Part shown: in pieces, positions 10,431 through 22,965 of the stretch
Layout: each line of letters begins with the position of its first letter
Position numbering within the stretch: position 1 is the stretch's first letter
DNA from: Phoronis australis
Lineage: Eukaryota > Phoronida > Phoronidae
Reading direction: 5' to 3'
DNA length: 64,000 nucleotides
NCBI GenBank assembly: GCA_002633005.1
Contig: NMRA01000973.1
Location: 7,232 to 71,231, forward strand
The notes under the pieces: model-generated
What the model saw: the letters and a program-made list of their open reading frames with translations, nothing else
Database searches by the model: none
What the model was told of the DNA's origin: nothing
Position numbers and translations under genes: made by a program

Positions 10431-11720
10431 AGGTAAATGCCACCAAAAACAACCCCTTTTGTATCAGTTTAGATGAGTAGATCCACTCAGTAACAGCAAG
10501 ATCAGTTCATTTACATGGCAACATACATGTACGACAGACGGAGGTGTTGAATTTAAGCAATGACATCGGTTCTAACACAGTCTGTTCAGCAGTTCACAAC
10601 ACGCTAACTTGGGTCAGCTTATCGCTTAACTTCATCGCTTTACTACAGTAAATCATCATAGTTCGCTGCAGAACCCTTACAAATACATTGAGTTGTTAAC
10701 AAACGAGTTATTTTATTTGGTGTTACGGATTTATAAAATTTTTTAATGAACCATAGCCTACAATGTTAGGTAGGCCAACTTACAGAGATCGGTTGCGGTA
10801 ATTAAGTTTGGTTCTGTTCGGTGAGGATTTATAATTATGCTTCCATGAAATACAGACAAGAGAGCACAGCTGTGTGTTGTGATTTTAGATTTGCGATTTT
10901 TTCAGTTCTAAAGACACAAAACACTTGTTATAACCCAGTGGCTCGGAACCCGATCGCGGACTAGAGACGTACGAACATAAACCAGCCGAGTTCGTCGGCT
11001 GCCTAAGTTGAAAACTGGACTTCCGTTCACGAAAAATCTAGTCAATTGAACCAAGGAAATAACGTGCACGTGAACATTTCGGTGAATTGGCCGCAAAATG
11101 TAAGGTTGTACAATAACTTTGATTCGAATAATCATTATATATCTACATAAAGATTCCCCTAACATCTGACCATAGCATACATGTATCAAATCGCGTTTTT
11201 GTTTCACAACAGCTTTCTGTCGGAAACACTGGATTGGCATGCGATCACACACCTTCTTGTTTCCGGTCAATTACAGTTTTAATGTATCTCAGTGAAGTCG
11301 GTACACAAGTTGATTTATTCATTGTTGGTTTCTCAAAATATTTGCAATCATGAACACTCCAAAGGCATTACAAGTTGTATCAGCATGTACTTCAATTTCA
11401 TGTTAATTTTGGTTAGAGAGAATAATTCATATTGAAACAGAAATAGGTCGGTTACAGACACGGATATACATGTACATGTATGTCACGGCCTTATCCTTGA
11501 AATTAATAACGGCGTGCTTTCCATTTTGTACTTCCGCTAGCCACTTCTGAAGAATTTCGGTTTCTCGAGAAAATCGAAAAAAAACGATATACCCGCTTTC
11601 CTCGCAGCTTCATGTTTCGCACAAGCGAGAACGATACAGCAAACCATAGTGGCACACAGTCAGCTCAAGAACCACGGACGTCGCTGCGTCGTTTACTCAT
11701 CTTCCTCACAGGTTAGCGCG
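10431..11720 (+). mobile_element. Kolobok-like THAP element in copy A, right end lost
   Basis: The element begins after ATAA (10427-10430), a decayed TTAA, with AGGTAAATGCCACCAAAAAC. It matches the left arm of the complete element at 53661 through words such as GACGGAGGTGTT, CAGTCTGTTCAGCAGTTCAC and TTACGGATTTAT. The empty site is visible in copy B at 41180-41187 (CCAATTAATTTGG), which contains TTAA. Inside, on the minus strand near 11586-11632, is a scrap of the THAP domain. The sequence ends near GACGTCGCTGCGTCG, which corresponds to an internal point at 55200, so the right TIR is missing. Confidence 0.65.
11545..11632 (-). pseudogene. THAP remnant inside the copy A element
   Basis: The minus strand reads CAKHEAARKAGISF, aligned with NYEAAKKAGISFLRLP of the better THAP copy at 54881-55171. 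After this a run of T in the coding sense breaks the match. Only the first third of the domain is left. Confidence 0.5.
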
Positions 11721-11807
11721 GCACCTCTCGGCGAGGTGAGATCGACCACAAACGAGGTGGTGTGAATATAGACCGATTAAGGCGGTAAAAAACGAAATAA
11801 CTCGGGT

Positions 11808-12730
11808 GTGTCTTCTAATTTGATTGCAACCACACAATTTTTGCGTACAAACAGTTGTGAGACAACATTCCATCAGCATCAGTTATTCTCAAACACTGCC
11901 ACAAGGTGGAGCTGGTTAGCTTGTTCTATGACCTTTATTCAAAGTTGGTGTTTCCCCACGGAAGAAAGATTGGTATCATATTATACAAAATAAACACCGA
12001 AATAATTGTAAATTGCCCCAATTCTATTCAAATCTCTTGTCTCACATGCTATAGTCAAATGTTGGTTTCCGTTGTAGATCAACAAAATACTGGAACATAA
12101 AAACGCTTCGAGCTAGTAGTCGCAACCGGAATTCAATCCTCTTTTCTTGCGGAGACGGAAAAACGCATTTTATGGTTGGACTAGTTTTTTTAAAGATGAA
12201 AAAGTATGCTGCCCACATTCTTTTGTAGCGATTAGAAATGGAAATAAACGAAACTGGTAGGCGTGAATTTGTACTAGTAGCTAACTATTCTCAATATGTG
12301 AGTTTTTTTTCCAATTGTTTCGGTGATATACATGTGTGCAAAATGCGTCGACTTAGACTAATTTGAAGTTGAATTGGGTTATGGAAAGATAATTTTCATT
12401 CTTACTCAGTTATTTTTTGGGAAAACGCTACACAGTCTAACGAGCATTTGCATTTGATTGGAGAAAAACTGCTCACTCAATACGTAGATACGCTTCAAAA
12501 AGCAAGTGTTACTGTATTTACATTTATCCTAGTTCTTGAACTTTTTCATCCCAAAGAGTCACTAAAACAGGAATCTCACTCACCGATAACATTTTTTCGA
12601 AGGCGTTCATCCCAGGAGTGAATTCAATCATTTATTGCTTCTACGGAACGCTTTCCAGGTTTGACGTTATACGTGTAAAACAACAGGTAAGCAATATATG
12701 CCGAAGTCAATTCACCGTTTCTTTTCTTGA
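11808..12730. other. Intron 1 of FN1-like gene A
   Basis: Non-coding. It aligns with copy B at about 41190-43160 through CATCAGCATCAGTTATTCTC, GGAGCTGGTTAGC and TTCTATGACCTTTATTCAAA. Open frames here do not keep the same protein in both copies. Confidence 0.6.
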
Positions 12731-12734
12731 ATAG

Positions 12735-12902
12735 ATTGTAAAGATGGCAGTGGTCGCATTTACAAGCGGAACGAGGAGTGGGTGGAGATGGTGGACGAGG
12801 TTACCTTTGATTGTGCGTGTAAACTCCCAATCAGGTGGTTTCGTCGTTTGCCAACAAAGCTTTACAAGAAATTCCCACCGACAGGAATCTGCAATCGACG
12901 AG
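12735..12902 (+). CDS. FN1-like secreted protein A, penultimate exon
   Basis: The exon lies between TTGAATAG and GTATAC and has 168 bases, in phase with both neighbours. It encodes one module: DCKDGSGRIYKRNEEWVEMV, then TFDCACKLP and, after an insert, GICNRR. The spacing C-x(n)-E/x-W-x(n)-F-x-C-x-C-x(n)-C is that of fibronectin type I or single-VWC modules, extracellular folds held by two disulfides. Between the third and fourth cysteine there is a basic insert longer than in vertebrate FN1 modules. Copy B (43168-43347) keeps all four cysteines, RN-E-EWVE and LYKK-PP-GIC. Function is unknown; an extracellular matrix or humoral role is an inference from the module. Confidence 0.7.
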
Positions 12903-13886
12903 GTATACACATTTAGTCACTTAATATAATATTTGAATGAACAGTTAATTTCTCATTGCATCACCAAACCTGGAACGTTAGAGGGTTGCGATAATTGGTC
13001 CATTATTAAGTATCAATGAGAACTTGGGGTTATTTATTAAAAACTGCGTCCAAGAACTTAATCATCATCATCTTGAATTAACCTTTAAATATGTCACGTA
13101 CGAAAAAGATAAAAACGTTCCAATAAGAACAAATTGGAAGAATGCTTGTTATGAACGAATTTGAATAAGAATAAGATGCCTGTAGTTACGTTTTATGCTT
13201 ATCCGATTACTACTTAAAAAGTTATGGAACGCAAAGCTCGCCAGAAATATCTCTTAAACAATTCGTGGCGAATGTACCATCTCGCAACGTCTAGTACAGA
13301 GTAAGGTAATTCACTGCCTCCTGTGAGGAAATTTACACAAAAATTCCCAAAATTCACTATTTTCGAACGACGCGCGAAAGAAAAACTCTGTCTTAACCAC
13401 CAAGTTTCTAATCTCCTTCTCACTGATGATCAATGTGCGCACGCACTCAGAGTCAGTTGATTGCAGTAAAAGGTCACATTTTGCATATAAAGGAAATGTG
13501 CTACGTCCATGTCTTGCCATTCCACATAAGGGAACGAGCTTTACCTTGTGGGAGAAAAATGGACAAAGTGGCGCACAGTGGACAGATCATTTTTTGACAT
13601 TTGAAACTGAAGCAATATGCTTTGATATCAACAGAAATTAAACTTCTTCAAGAACAAACCCTAAAATTACCTGGTGTGCAGGTTTTATTCTGTTTCAGTG
13701 GAAGAGAACTACACTCAATATTGCAATTTAGTCTGTTTATCGCGTTCCAGGCCTCTCTAAGTAAACCCATACAAAATTATAAAAAGATTACTTTCTACCG
13801 ATTTGGTTCGGACAGCACACAACAGTCAGTGATCATTATGTTGCGCTAAATTATCCCTGAATTGATTATCTTGTCTTCATTTTAAG

Positions 13887-14044
13887 GTTGCGGCCGTCCA
13901 CGCAATCGTCAAATGAGATACGGCGAAACGTATTACAAGGAACGTGAGGGCGATAGATACAAGTGCACGTGCATCAAAGGGCCAGATCCACAGGTAGCGG
14001 ATGACTCTTCCCATTCGCACATTAAATGTCAGGTTGTTGAGTAG
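13887..14044 (+). CDS. FN1-like secreted protein A, last exon
   Basis: The exon starts after CATTTTAAG and ends at TAG 14042-14044. It encodes GCGRPRNRQM, then RYGETYYKEREGDRYKCTC, a Gly-Pro-Asp linker, and HSHIKCQVVE before the stop. The Y-G-E-x-Y, then K-C-T-C, then K-C pattern is a second FN1/VWC-like module. Codon phase matches exon 12735-12902 (the split glycine codon is G|GT). Copy B (53074-53231) keeps the same length and the same stop position. The whole tail from exon 1 is about 143 residues, with 12 cysteines in three exons of four each. Confidence 0.72.
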
Positions 14045-14359
14045 CAACCATTCCGAGTTTTCAGATTGACTTATAAAGAATGAAAAGTTATAACTAGAAA
14101 AGTGTGCTAACTATTGGGCTGTGGTCCAGTGTCTGCGAGTTTAAGAAAAAGGTGGAAAATGCCTTCCACCATCACCTTCAAGACACCTCACAATAAAAAC
14201 TGTTATGCGTGTAGGTGCGACATTTCGAACGGCAGGGGCAAACGTATGTGTCTTAATTGCGCCTATCAAAATAAAAATTCTAAAGTTGGTTCAATTATTA
14301 TATATGTACTTGCTAATAAGTATTGGAACAAGGAATTGCTGTTTTGCTCAATTTAAGTA

Positions 14360-17300
14360 ACCGGGCTGCATTTGTGGCAGTGGTAAAACGGTGCCGAATA
14401 TAAACAGTTGAACTCAAAGATAGCCATATATTAAAATAAACGTGTTGTTCTAAGTCAAATTAACATTCTCCAGTTTCATGAACTGAAGTTATTCGGTTTT
14501 CTTTCTTGTTTTCCACGTGCTCAGGCATACGTGTTAGGGCAGAGGATTTACATAGTGACATTCCTTATTTCGTTTTACACCATCAAAATCCACACGCTAA
14601 TGACTCATCAATCTGCGTGCGCATCTCATGTAATCTTGAAGTGAAGTTAGCAGTGAATTAGAATCATGTATTCCCAGTCGAGGCTAATGATTAGATAGAC
14701 TAGCAAAACGTCTCCACTGCACCACCACTATGACAAAAGTAAGTTCTAAATATGCGAGCAAAGGTAATGCTAAATTGACCCGATGCAAGGCGCTCAACGC
14801 TTGCTAAATAAAAACATATAAATGTACGAAATACACCCAACCTTGCACTAAATATTGAACACAATCGGTCCCAAGCATACTGCAAATTAGTCGGTAAACC
14901 AACGATTAAAAAAACTTATGAAAACCTCTCGAATCAAATAATGTCATGTACCTAACGTTATCTTCATGGGAACGTCTTGAATTCAAAGATGGCAGCCTCT
15001 TTCCGGCTCACATTTTACTATCAAGCTTTTTCAAATAACATTGACACATACAAAAATGTTTGCACTGACTCTACCCTTGTGTCCCATCAACATTTCTTTC
15101 CATCTTGTATTCTTGTAGCAGAATAGAATACAATAAAGTACAGCACAATAAAACAAAATATGTTTCATTAAAGGATCTGTAAAACATAATACAGGGAGAT
15201 TAGCGTCCCTTTTAACCTCGAAATTTGTGGCCTTTTTTATTCTTATTTGGTAAGACGTCGAAACGATTTTAATTTTGTTAGGATTCTCAGTCTTCTTTGC
15301 TTCAGTATAAAACAACACGATCCTTTTGCTATAAATATTAGTAAAGTTAAGTTTCCAAAAATCACTTTTCTAAAATTCTTTTGCCGGGGTTCGCTGGATA
15401 TCATCGAACTTGAATGAATTTTTAACAGGCATGATTTCGCTTTTAAAGTTTTTACATGCTCAATTCACATGCTACATTTATATACATCATTTATTTTAAA
15501 CTCCAAATAAATTTCTCATTCTAAGAGTTGATCATTTTTGCAGGAGTTCGTAGAAAAGGCTTTTTCACATTCTACATATATTTCCATCTTGCGGATACAT
15601 GCTACGATAGCTGAACACCCTGAGTTCAGTTCTTCAATTTACATTTTGTTTCACGTTCGTGTTAAAATTGAGCTGTTGCCAAACCCATTTTTGTTACTGT
15701 AACGTGAATCAGCACGCGCAATTACATATGCGCCATAATTCATGTTCACGTCGCTTTTCGAAACCTCTTTATTATACGGAGAATTCCCGCATCAAACAAA
15801 TTGTAATGAGAGATAAAATACTTTGAATCTAGTAATAAAATACAGCACAATAAGGCGTCCAGCAAAAACGGTAACAACAAAGAATACCAATGACAGACGG
15901 AAACGACAGAAAATAAATCTAGGCCTACAGTATAGGAATTACGAGAGCACTAGAGCGAAATGCCTACAAGAACGGAAGGGAATATATAACTAGGTAACAA
16001 TCTAGTAACAAACTATCCCTGTAACACGCCCAAAGGATGAAAATCCCTAAACAAATCGGATAAAAAGAAATCGAGCAGACGGCCTCCAAATTAGAAAACT
16101 CCTCGCGACATCTATAGAGTTACTTAAAGCTAATCTATGAAAGAGAGAATACGGCAGTATGAGACAACGTCACACGACGCTTACATGTGCGACTTACTTC
16201 TTTTGCGAATTGCTATTGTGACATTGAACAAACAAGCAGCTCAAGATGTTTCATTAGTTGAATTAATGTGTAGGAACAAGAATCGATTAGAAAATAATCG
16301 CATTCCTATTCAAAAGAGTGGAATCGAAACGAATCGAAATCCTAAAAATTGTATATCGTTCCACCACAAGTGAGAACGCTCAACGTCTGTGAGCATCGAA
16401 GCTGTCAATCACCAGGGAGTTACTCCAGTGATAATGGTGAAGGCTAACTTGGTCCTCTGGTTCACACTCTGACATCACTGATAGCGGCCCTTGGCGCATT
16501 ATAACGGCGGTTTTGGTTGACTGTCAGCTGACAATTTTTAGACTGGAAATTGGCGTACGGATTCAAATTAAAACCATCCGGTAAGCCAACGTCAAATCTC
16601 CAGTGAACTAACTCCAAAACTGAGAAATAGAACTTCTATTGGAGATGTGTGGACATTCACCTGAAGTACAATGACATGCATTTTAATGTAATTAAATTGA
16701 TGAATAAAGTCTATTTCAGAAATCACATCTTTGTTACACTTTCACTTTTTTTACAAACAAGCGTCTTTCCAATGTTAATTCCTATTGGCTAACGCGCGTC
16801 TGACGTCACTGAGGCTGTACCGTGGGTGAAGGCAATAAGATAAATCTTATGTATGTAGCTCATTGGGTGAATGCCCCTCGGCTACAGAACTGTGCTTAAT
16901 GTGTATAGTTCGTCTGTTGACTATTAGTGGAGCGATGCCCGGTTCTTGGCACGGGCCAGGAAAGGGCGTCGACTGCGTAGCCTTGCCTTGGTGCAAGCTG
17001 TATAGTAAATATAGGCGGCCGTTGTACCGACGTGTGTAAAAACTGATCAGATAAAATCTGACACAAAATCAGTGTCATTAAAAATTACGCTCTTCCTTGA
17101 GCAAACTAAATTGTTGACTGGTGTTGATAAAATTGGCGTTCTGCCGTTCACTCTGCTGCTAAAAATTGGGTGCGCTCTTTAAGGTCGGCTTTCGGCGCTG
17201 TCACCTGTTGCCTTATTTGCCTGTTTCGTTCCCCGTGTTGTTCCTCTTCCAAGCGATCGAACTGTTCTTCGAAGTTAGTCACAACAAATTACTAGAACTG

Positions 17301-17930
17301 ATTTCATTTTCTTACAAGTTTTTAATATTTCAATGCCAGGAAACCGAATTTCATGAAAAATTTGCTCCCGCGAAGCTGTCATCATTTCTCGACGGATGTC
17401 GCAAAATTTTAGGAAATAGAGAGTGTTGAGCGTGCTGTTTTCTTTGTTACAAAAAGATGAGAATTATTAAATAAAATAACGTTTACTAGATTGTTTTTCA
17501 CTTAAATATCAAGGTGAGTGACACCCAGATATTTGCACTCTCCCCTGCCGGTTTAGAGCTCTACATGTTGATATAAGTTTCGCGACTAGGTGACGAGCAG
17601 AACAACCGGGGCTATGTGAAATTTCGGAGTCTCACGGAGTTCAACACAATGGTAGTGGTACCTAAATGTATTTTGAAGAAACTTTCATACAGCTAGGTGG
17701 CTGGCTAGGCGCTGGAAAGAATCAAAGTCACAGGAAAGAAAAACGCAAAAGGTTGTGAGTATGCACCTGTTGATCTGTCGACTGGTCTACGTACTCGCAC
17801 GGCTAATGACCACCTTTGTGGTGCACAGCCTCAGTGACGTCACGAAAAACAACGCTTGCAGTGGGGGTTTACGAAACTAATAAATTTTTACTTTTCAAAG
17901 TAAAAAAGAAAAATACTGTGCACTATTTAG
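14360..17930. other. Long stretch without a recognisable gene
   Basis: I see no supported gene. Segments at 14290-14370 (GTACTTGCTAATAAGTATTGG) and 14440-14540 (TTAACATTCTCCAGTTTCATG) match 60357-60420 directly and 60490-60595 in inverted order. They are therefore flanks or repeats related to the far end of copy B. The frame at 17166-17429 (87 codons, hydrophobic start) has no domain I recognise and no splice or paralogue support. Confidence 0.4.
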
Positions 17931-17934
17931 GAAT

Positions 17935-18275
17935 ATGTGGATGTCAGTAACCAACCTTTATACTTTCAAAATTCAAATTAAAATGCTGAAACATATAGTT
18001 CAGGCCTCTTTTAAAGAAAATGAAATTGATGACGAAGACTTAGTTAACTTGTCTCTAGGAGCGACCGTTACAGCTTTTGAGGTACTGTTGAACAAGTGTG
18101 CGCCAGTAGAACGAGACTCCCATGACTTATGATGAGTTAGTTCAAATTCTGCCAGATTACAATGTTTCTACGAAAAGACAACTCACACGGAAACCGGAAT
18201 TCAGATCTTGGCGACTGCAGGCTGGGGAATCTGTCAATGAACTCATTGTGGCCTTACAGAATCATGCTGTTTGAG
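17935..18275 (+). pseudogene. Gypsy-type LTR retrotransposon gag fragment
   Basis: The first frame has VNLSLGATVTAFEVLLNKC and the next (from 18122) MTYDELVQILPDYNVSTKRQ, ending with a GESVNELIVALQNHA stretch and a stop. This order (a hydrophobic helix ending in LL, then a TYDELV helix, then F.sR.q.pGESV..fv..L) is the conserved core of Ty3/Gypsy gag capsid domains in animals. A one-base frameshift near 18115 separates the two halves, and neither nucleocapsid nor pol follows. No LTR could be identified. It is an inactive remnant. Confidence 0.6.
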
Positions 18276-18769
18276 TAAACTATCACAAAACTTACCATAA
18301 AATGTGGGGAAGTAAGCTGGCGGGGGCGGGGAGTTGGCCAAGTAAAAGTGCTTTGTTGTAATCCCTTATTGCAGAGACTCCTGTTGTTTTGTAACGAAAG
18401 TTGACAGTTTGCTACAAAGAACAATAGTTGTGCTTCATTTCTTATTTTGAGTGTAACTTCAGATTTTTAATTCCTAAAATGTGTAAATTTTAAGATGTGG
18501 CTACAAATATATTGTTGAAATACTCTGGAGACAGGAAAGAGACATTTTTGAATTGTGATAGAACTCGCATTCATTGATCGTACAGTAGCTACAGCCACTT
18601 GTATGATATTTAGCCTTCCCGTTAAAAATACGGAGGGCACAATTATTTCACGAGGACGGGGGAATCTCCAGTCTGCCATTGACGAAACATAGTCGGAGAA
18701 GGCTGCTTCTTCTGCGTCAGGCAATACAGGTTGGCTACCTTACATTTTGTTTGTTTTTGATTTATCCTA

Positions 18770-19247
18770 TTATGTAGAGTTCCTCGGTGGTGGGCCACAG
18801 AAAACCCGTTACAACAGATCAAAACCGGGGTGGTTCGACACTATCTCTTTCCAAGAGTATTTTCGTAATATCACAGTTCCCTGAGAGCGGAAAACATTCA
18901 GCAAGAAAAGTTCTAATGACAGACAAAATGTCATCACATCTGAGCAGGGATGTCATCGCAGAATGCAGGGCATTAAACATAGCGTTTGTTTGCTTACTCC
19001 CCAACACTACCCACGTGATCCAACCTCATGATGTCGGGGTGTATTCCTCAGTAAAGAAGAATTGGCGTGCTCTACTAGAGTGGAAGACGTCTGTAAGAGG
19101 TCAAAAGCACTTGTGTTCCCAAGGACCAATTCACGGCATTACTTAACACATTGATTTTCGAATGGGAGTAAAATTTTCAGAGAATTTGAAAAGTGGATTC
19201 AGAAAATCGTTCTATGACCTAGTGCCACTTAGCAATGAGCCAGTTTA
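18770..19247 (+). pseudogene. pogo/Tigger-like DDE transposase fragment
   Basis: The readable parts are GWFDTISFQEYF in one frame; KVLMTDKMSSHLS, RALNIAFVCLLPNTTH, IQPHDVGVYSSVK and NWRALLEWK in the main frame (18787-19146); then ENLKSGFRKSFYDLVPLSNE in a third frame up to a TAG near 19247. These are the motifs of DDE_1 transposases of the pogo group: the second catalytic aspartate in L..D..SSHLS, the FVCLPPN.TH..QPLDV block, the tryptophan helix and the C-terminal KSGFR.xGLYPL block. There are at least two frameshifts and the N-terminal DNA-binding part is absent, so it is dead. Confidence 0.75.
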
Positions 19248-19249
19248 GG

Positions 19250-20390
19250 TCGTCTTCTCTGTGCCGGTCAGCACAATTTAGTTTGTCGTCCTGTTATTTA
19301 CCAACAACGCCAGAAATTTGTAATATTCTTGATCCGCTAGGTGACGCTTAGCGCCATGTCCCTAGCCAATCATAACAACGCATAGTTAGCTTAAAGGTCA
19401 GGAAGCTTGGGTGCTAGTACCGTGAGCCTGCATGAAGTCAGTAGTCTGCAGAGCATAGTCAAGTTTACAATAACAGTATTTGGAATTTCTGGAATTCCAC
19501 AGTCTACAGTACAGTGCTAGCTGGGTCATTGGGGGTCACAACTCACTGTTAACTTGTACACCTAACCAAAACAAATGGGAACTGAACGCCAGCCAGCCTG
19601 CTTGCATTGGCTTATATGCGGTTGCCAAAGCGCTTTTTATTAAAGTAATCTTCAGATGTTTTCCATTACAAATTTGTGTTCGGAATCCACTCCTAAGTAA
19701 CAGTATTGAATTAAGACGAAGGACAACGTACTGCGGATCACAAAAAACGGAACAACATTTTGAAGATAACTATATAGTATCAACTACTGATCACAGACGA
19801 AATCAGGAATAAAACTGTATAAAATCCGACTTTTTCAAACTTCGAATGTATTTCTAAACTCACACGGGAAGAAAAAATGAACATAACAGTTTCTTATCGA
19901 TTCTGATTTAGTCTTTCATCTGCAGTGCAAATTTCAATGCAAGACAACCAGGCGATCGGTAATATTTCGTCTCACAGCACTGTACGTGGATCCATTTTCT
20001 GAACACAAGAGACGTGGAAAAATTTTCGAAAAACAGCATATGAAAATTGGATCAACAACCTCTGAGTACTCCTGGTAGTCACCTAGGCTATTGGCAAATC
20101 CGATGGCAAAATGAATTCAGCCACAAACTCAGTGACTTCAAAATGAGCTATGCGCTCAAATATTGGCTTCCGGACAATCGTTAGCATAGGCCTCAACGGG
20201 GCAAACTTCAAACTTCAAGAGACGTGGAAAAATTTTCACCAATGACGCTGATATTTGGTAGTAACAAGTCTTAGCATAGACTCTATACCACAGGATATAG
20301 GCAAATTGTGTAGTTATCTCCCCTCACTTGTAAATTGCTGATTACAGCCTGTTGTTGTGTATTTCTTATGGAGGGCTGATGCCGAAATTT
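19250..20390. other. Stretch without a recognisable gene
   Basis: Probably decayed transposon flank. The frame at 19480-19812 (110 codons) has no recognisable motif. The phrase GACGTGGAAAAATTTTC occurs at 20011 and 20222, which suggests a small internal duplication. Confidence 0.4.
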
Positions 20391-20517
20391 AGCGCATGCG
20401 CAGTAGTGCATGTTACAAATTTCTGGCGTTGAGTAGACGTCTAAAACTAAACGAAATCCGTTATGAGACAGATTATCTATCACCAAAGAAACGAGCAAAA
20501 CGTCTGAATGTGGAAGT

Positions 20518-22917
20518 AATTGACCTATCGCAAGCTCCGCCCCTATGCGAAAAGTCACGTGATACCCGACAATCGAAAGAGATGTCAGAGGCAAATACAC
20601 TGTCACTAAACGACGTTTCTGGTGGAATCGATGAGTGTTTTTGCACTATTTGGAAACGCTACGACAGAGACAAGAGGCGATGCTTTTCAACAGAGAATCG
20701 TACGTTCATGATATGGGAATTTGTGAAGGTGACGATGAAAAAATAGGTGCTCGAAGAGCCAGCGAAAATCTGAAGAACCCCTCGGCCGCCTCGGGGCCAC
20801 CTTCACCTGACAAATGACAAGGCCACTGATATGATATGTTAATGTAAAGCTGAGCATGTACCTTAAAGACGAATTATCTGTACGATTACATAGATTTCAT
20901 GATCTTTCGAATAAAATCAGTGAAGATTCACCGATACTTTTATTCTGTTGTCTGCTAAATTTCGCCAAATGAAAAGTAGGTCACAACTTGTGGGACTCCT
21001 GGGCCCGGTCTCTAATCTTTGTACTCGAAACGAACTCGAAACTATTTTTGGCAATTTCTCTGCTCCTTTTGTGTGAACTTAAGATAACTGGTTATCAGAC
21101 TGTGCTCGAATACATTATAGTTTATGCATAGGAGTTTCTAGTTCAAGTTTGCCCTTGAAGACCCTTATATTCGTGCTACAAACTCGAGTATAAACTCGAA
21201 ATTTCGAGTTCAAACTCGAACTTAACAGACACTTAGCTTGAGTTCGCCCAAAACTAGAGTAGAAAATGCCAAACCTAATTTCGAGTTCCATTTCGAGTAA
21301 AAAGATTGGAGACCGGGCCTGGAGTGAAGTAGGTCATAGATTACAGACAACACATGCACTACAGTTTCTGACTTGGTCGACTCGATAGCACAGTTTACGC
21401 TTTTCTAATCTTGTAACGAAATATTTTGATTAAAAAATTCAAGTTCATAGCTCAGGTACACACATATAGTCCTAGGCAAACAGTTAGCTCCGGTAGGTCT
21501 AGGGCTGTGCCGGGGGTCTAAGTCAAATTAATGTCTGGAATTCAGTGGAGGATCTAGGATACCACAGGGGGGGCCCAACATATGTTGTATCGTGGAATTG
21601 GGCAAAGTGCAACTCTATGTGCTAAGGCGGCCCGAAAGTTGCAGGGGCCAGGGATGAAGAGCGTTGGACCTTCTGTTCAGAAAATCTATCAGTGGACTAT
21701 AAAAAACAGGAACACGATTCCGCTGCGATCTGGGGTTTGAGCCCCCCCCCCCTCTTCCGCTACCGGTCCTAGTTACTGAACTCAATACTTCCTCACGCTT
21801 CACGCTCTTGCTGTTTTATTTTGCTTGCGGCAGCCTATGGAATTGTCCGTTTGCACCATTGAGACATTTAGATTAGGCCTACCTTCTTATGAACATGGCA
21901 TTTTTTGTAGTTTCATTCCATAAAGGTAGCTTTCATTTAATTTTGAAGGTAGCATGATATCACTAAGTCGTGGTATGGTTACAAAAGATTACGAGTCTGG
22001 TGTGGTAGTTGCAAAAATAGGGTATTTACAAAAATAACTTTAATTCTTTTTTAAAGCTTCATAAATCTAAATATCATGCTTGAACAACTTCAAAATGAGC
22101 TCTGTCTAACTCCGAGTCTCCAGACATAGTGTATACTAGAGGTACACGTCAAAAAGTAATTCAGCAGTTTATTTTTAGTGACAACAGCTCGACCAAGGCT
22201 TTGAGTTCCGGCAGTAATCCAGTGCCCTTCCCTGTGCCGATCGACAGCATCTCTGAATTTTGACCGGGAGAGAAGTTCAGTTGAACGTCAGCCTACGGTT
22301 TATGAATAACAAAAATGTACCTCTGATACGAAACAAAATAATGTCCATTAGGTTGAAATGAATAAAAAAAATAAAATAAAAATGTCCTTGAAAACAACAA
22401 TTTCCGTGGACTACCGCTTGAGTGCTGAGATACAGCAGGTGGCGAGACAAAGGCGGCCAGACGTAGGAAACTCGGGAGTCAAAATCTGAGATACATGTAG
22501 TCCTGCACCATAGCCACCAAGCTGAAGAGTGCGTATCTTGGAACTAATATATTTGTGTTTATTATAGCCTTCGAGTTATCAAGCAACATCGCTAAGTTCA
22601 GCTGCTCGTGTGGCCGTACAGTTTGATCCATAGTTTACGCTTTTCAACATCATTTTTCGGCTTAGGACATGCCAAAGATGACAGGATATTATTCTGGAGC
22701 TGCATAACGGCTGTCGGTGCCACACACGCTGTATCAACACCGTGTCCCCATTCTTAGGGGACAATTTCTTTAGGTATAGACTAAAGTAAGTTTAACTCGT
22801 ACGTGTGGTTTGCCGGGTAAAATGGCGACTTGGAAGCGCAGACGAAGTTGTGCCAGGAATGCTGCGTTCTGATTGGTCAATTAAGCCGTCCTTCATAATC
22901 CTGACGATAGGTCAATT
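20518..22917. mobile_element. Possible 2.4 kb element bounded by AATTGACCTAT ends
   Basis: The left end AATTGACCTATCGCAAGCTC (20518) matches the left end of the MITE at 9309. The right end GACGATAGGTCAATT (22903-22917), with interior TAAAATGGCGACTTGG, matches the MITE's right half. If both ends belong to one insertion, the MITE is a deletion derivative of this longer element. The interval also contains the nested MITE at 21002-21318 and a charged frame at 20635-20817 (contains GICEGDDEKIGARRASENLK). I do not recognise that frame. Confidence 0.35.
21002..21318. mobile_element. Foldback MITE, TIR GGCCCGGTCTCYAATCTTT
   Basis: The ends GGCCCGGTCTCTAATCTTTG and, inverted, GGCCCGGTCTCCAATCTTTT are followed by TACTCGAAAxGAACTCGAAA. 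Almost the whole element is self-complementary in blocks of CTCGAAA / TTTCGAG. A CTG on each side (20999-21001 and 21319-21321) is the likely target duplication. The second copy at 52467-52867 is in the opposite orientation and about 80 bp longer in the middle. Confidence 0.8.
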
Positions 22918-22965
22918 AAAAGAATTAGCACAGACGATCCGAATTATACCAGTCTTGACAACGCC

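Larger units (their letters stand above)
9490..14190 (+). repeat. Segmental duplication copy A (FN1-like gene)
   Basis: This region aligns with 40222-53553, including promoter-side sequence (ATCACCACGTAT start), three exons, introns and the start of the 3' flank. Copy A alone contains the THAP element at 10431-11720. Copy B alone contains the insertions at 43377-47692, 48350-52440 and 52467-52867. The alignment starts at AATCACCACGTAT (9495) and GCATCACCACGTAT (40226) and fades near 14190 and 53550. Exon 1 lies in a 9590-10380 segment that is missing from the third copy at 23600-24340. Confidence 0.75.

Noticed and set aside
14114-14356. 80-codon frame with CYACRCDISNGRGKRMCLNC
   Set aside because: It looks finger-like but lies in the 3' flank of gene A, is not conserved in copy B (53480-53560), and has no upstream splice support.
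16896-17078. Minus-strand frame with QGYAVDALSWP, resembling the NADALSR motif of Gypsy pol
   Set aside because: No other RNase H or integrase motif lies around it, and the neighbouring frames are full of stops. A single short match is not enough.
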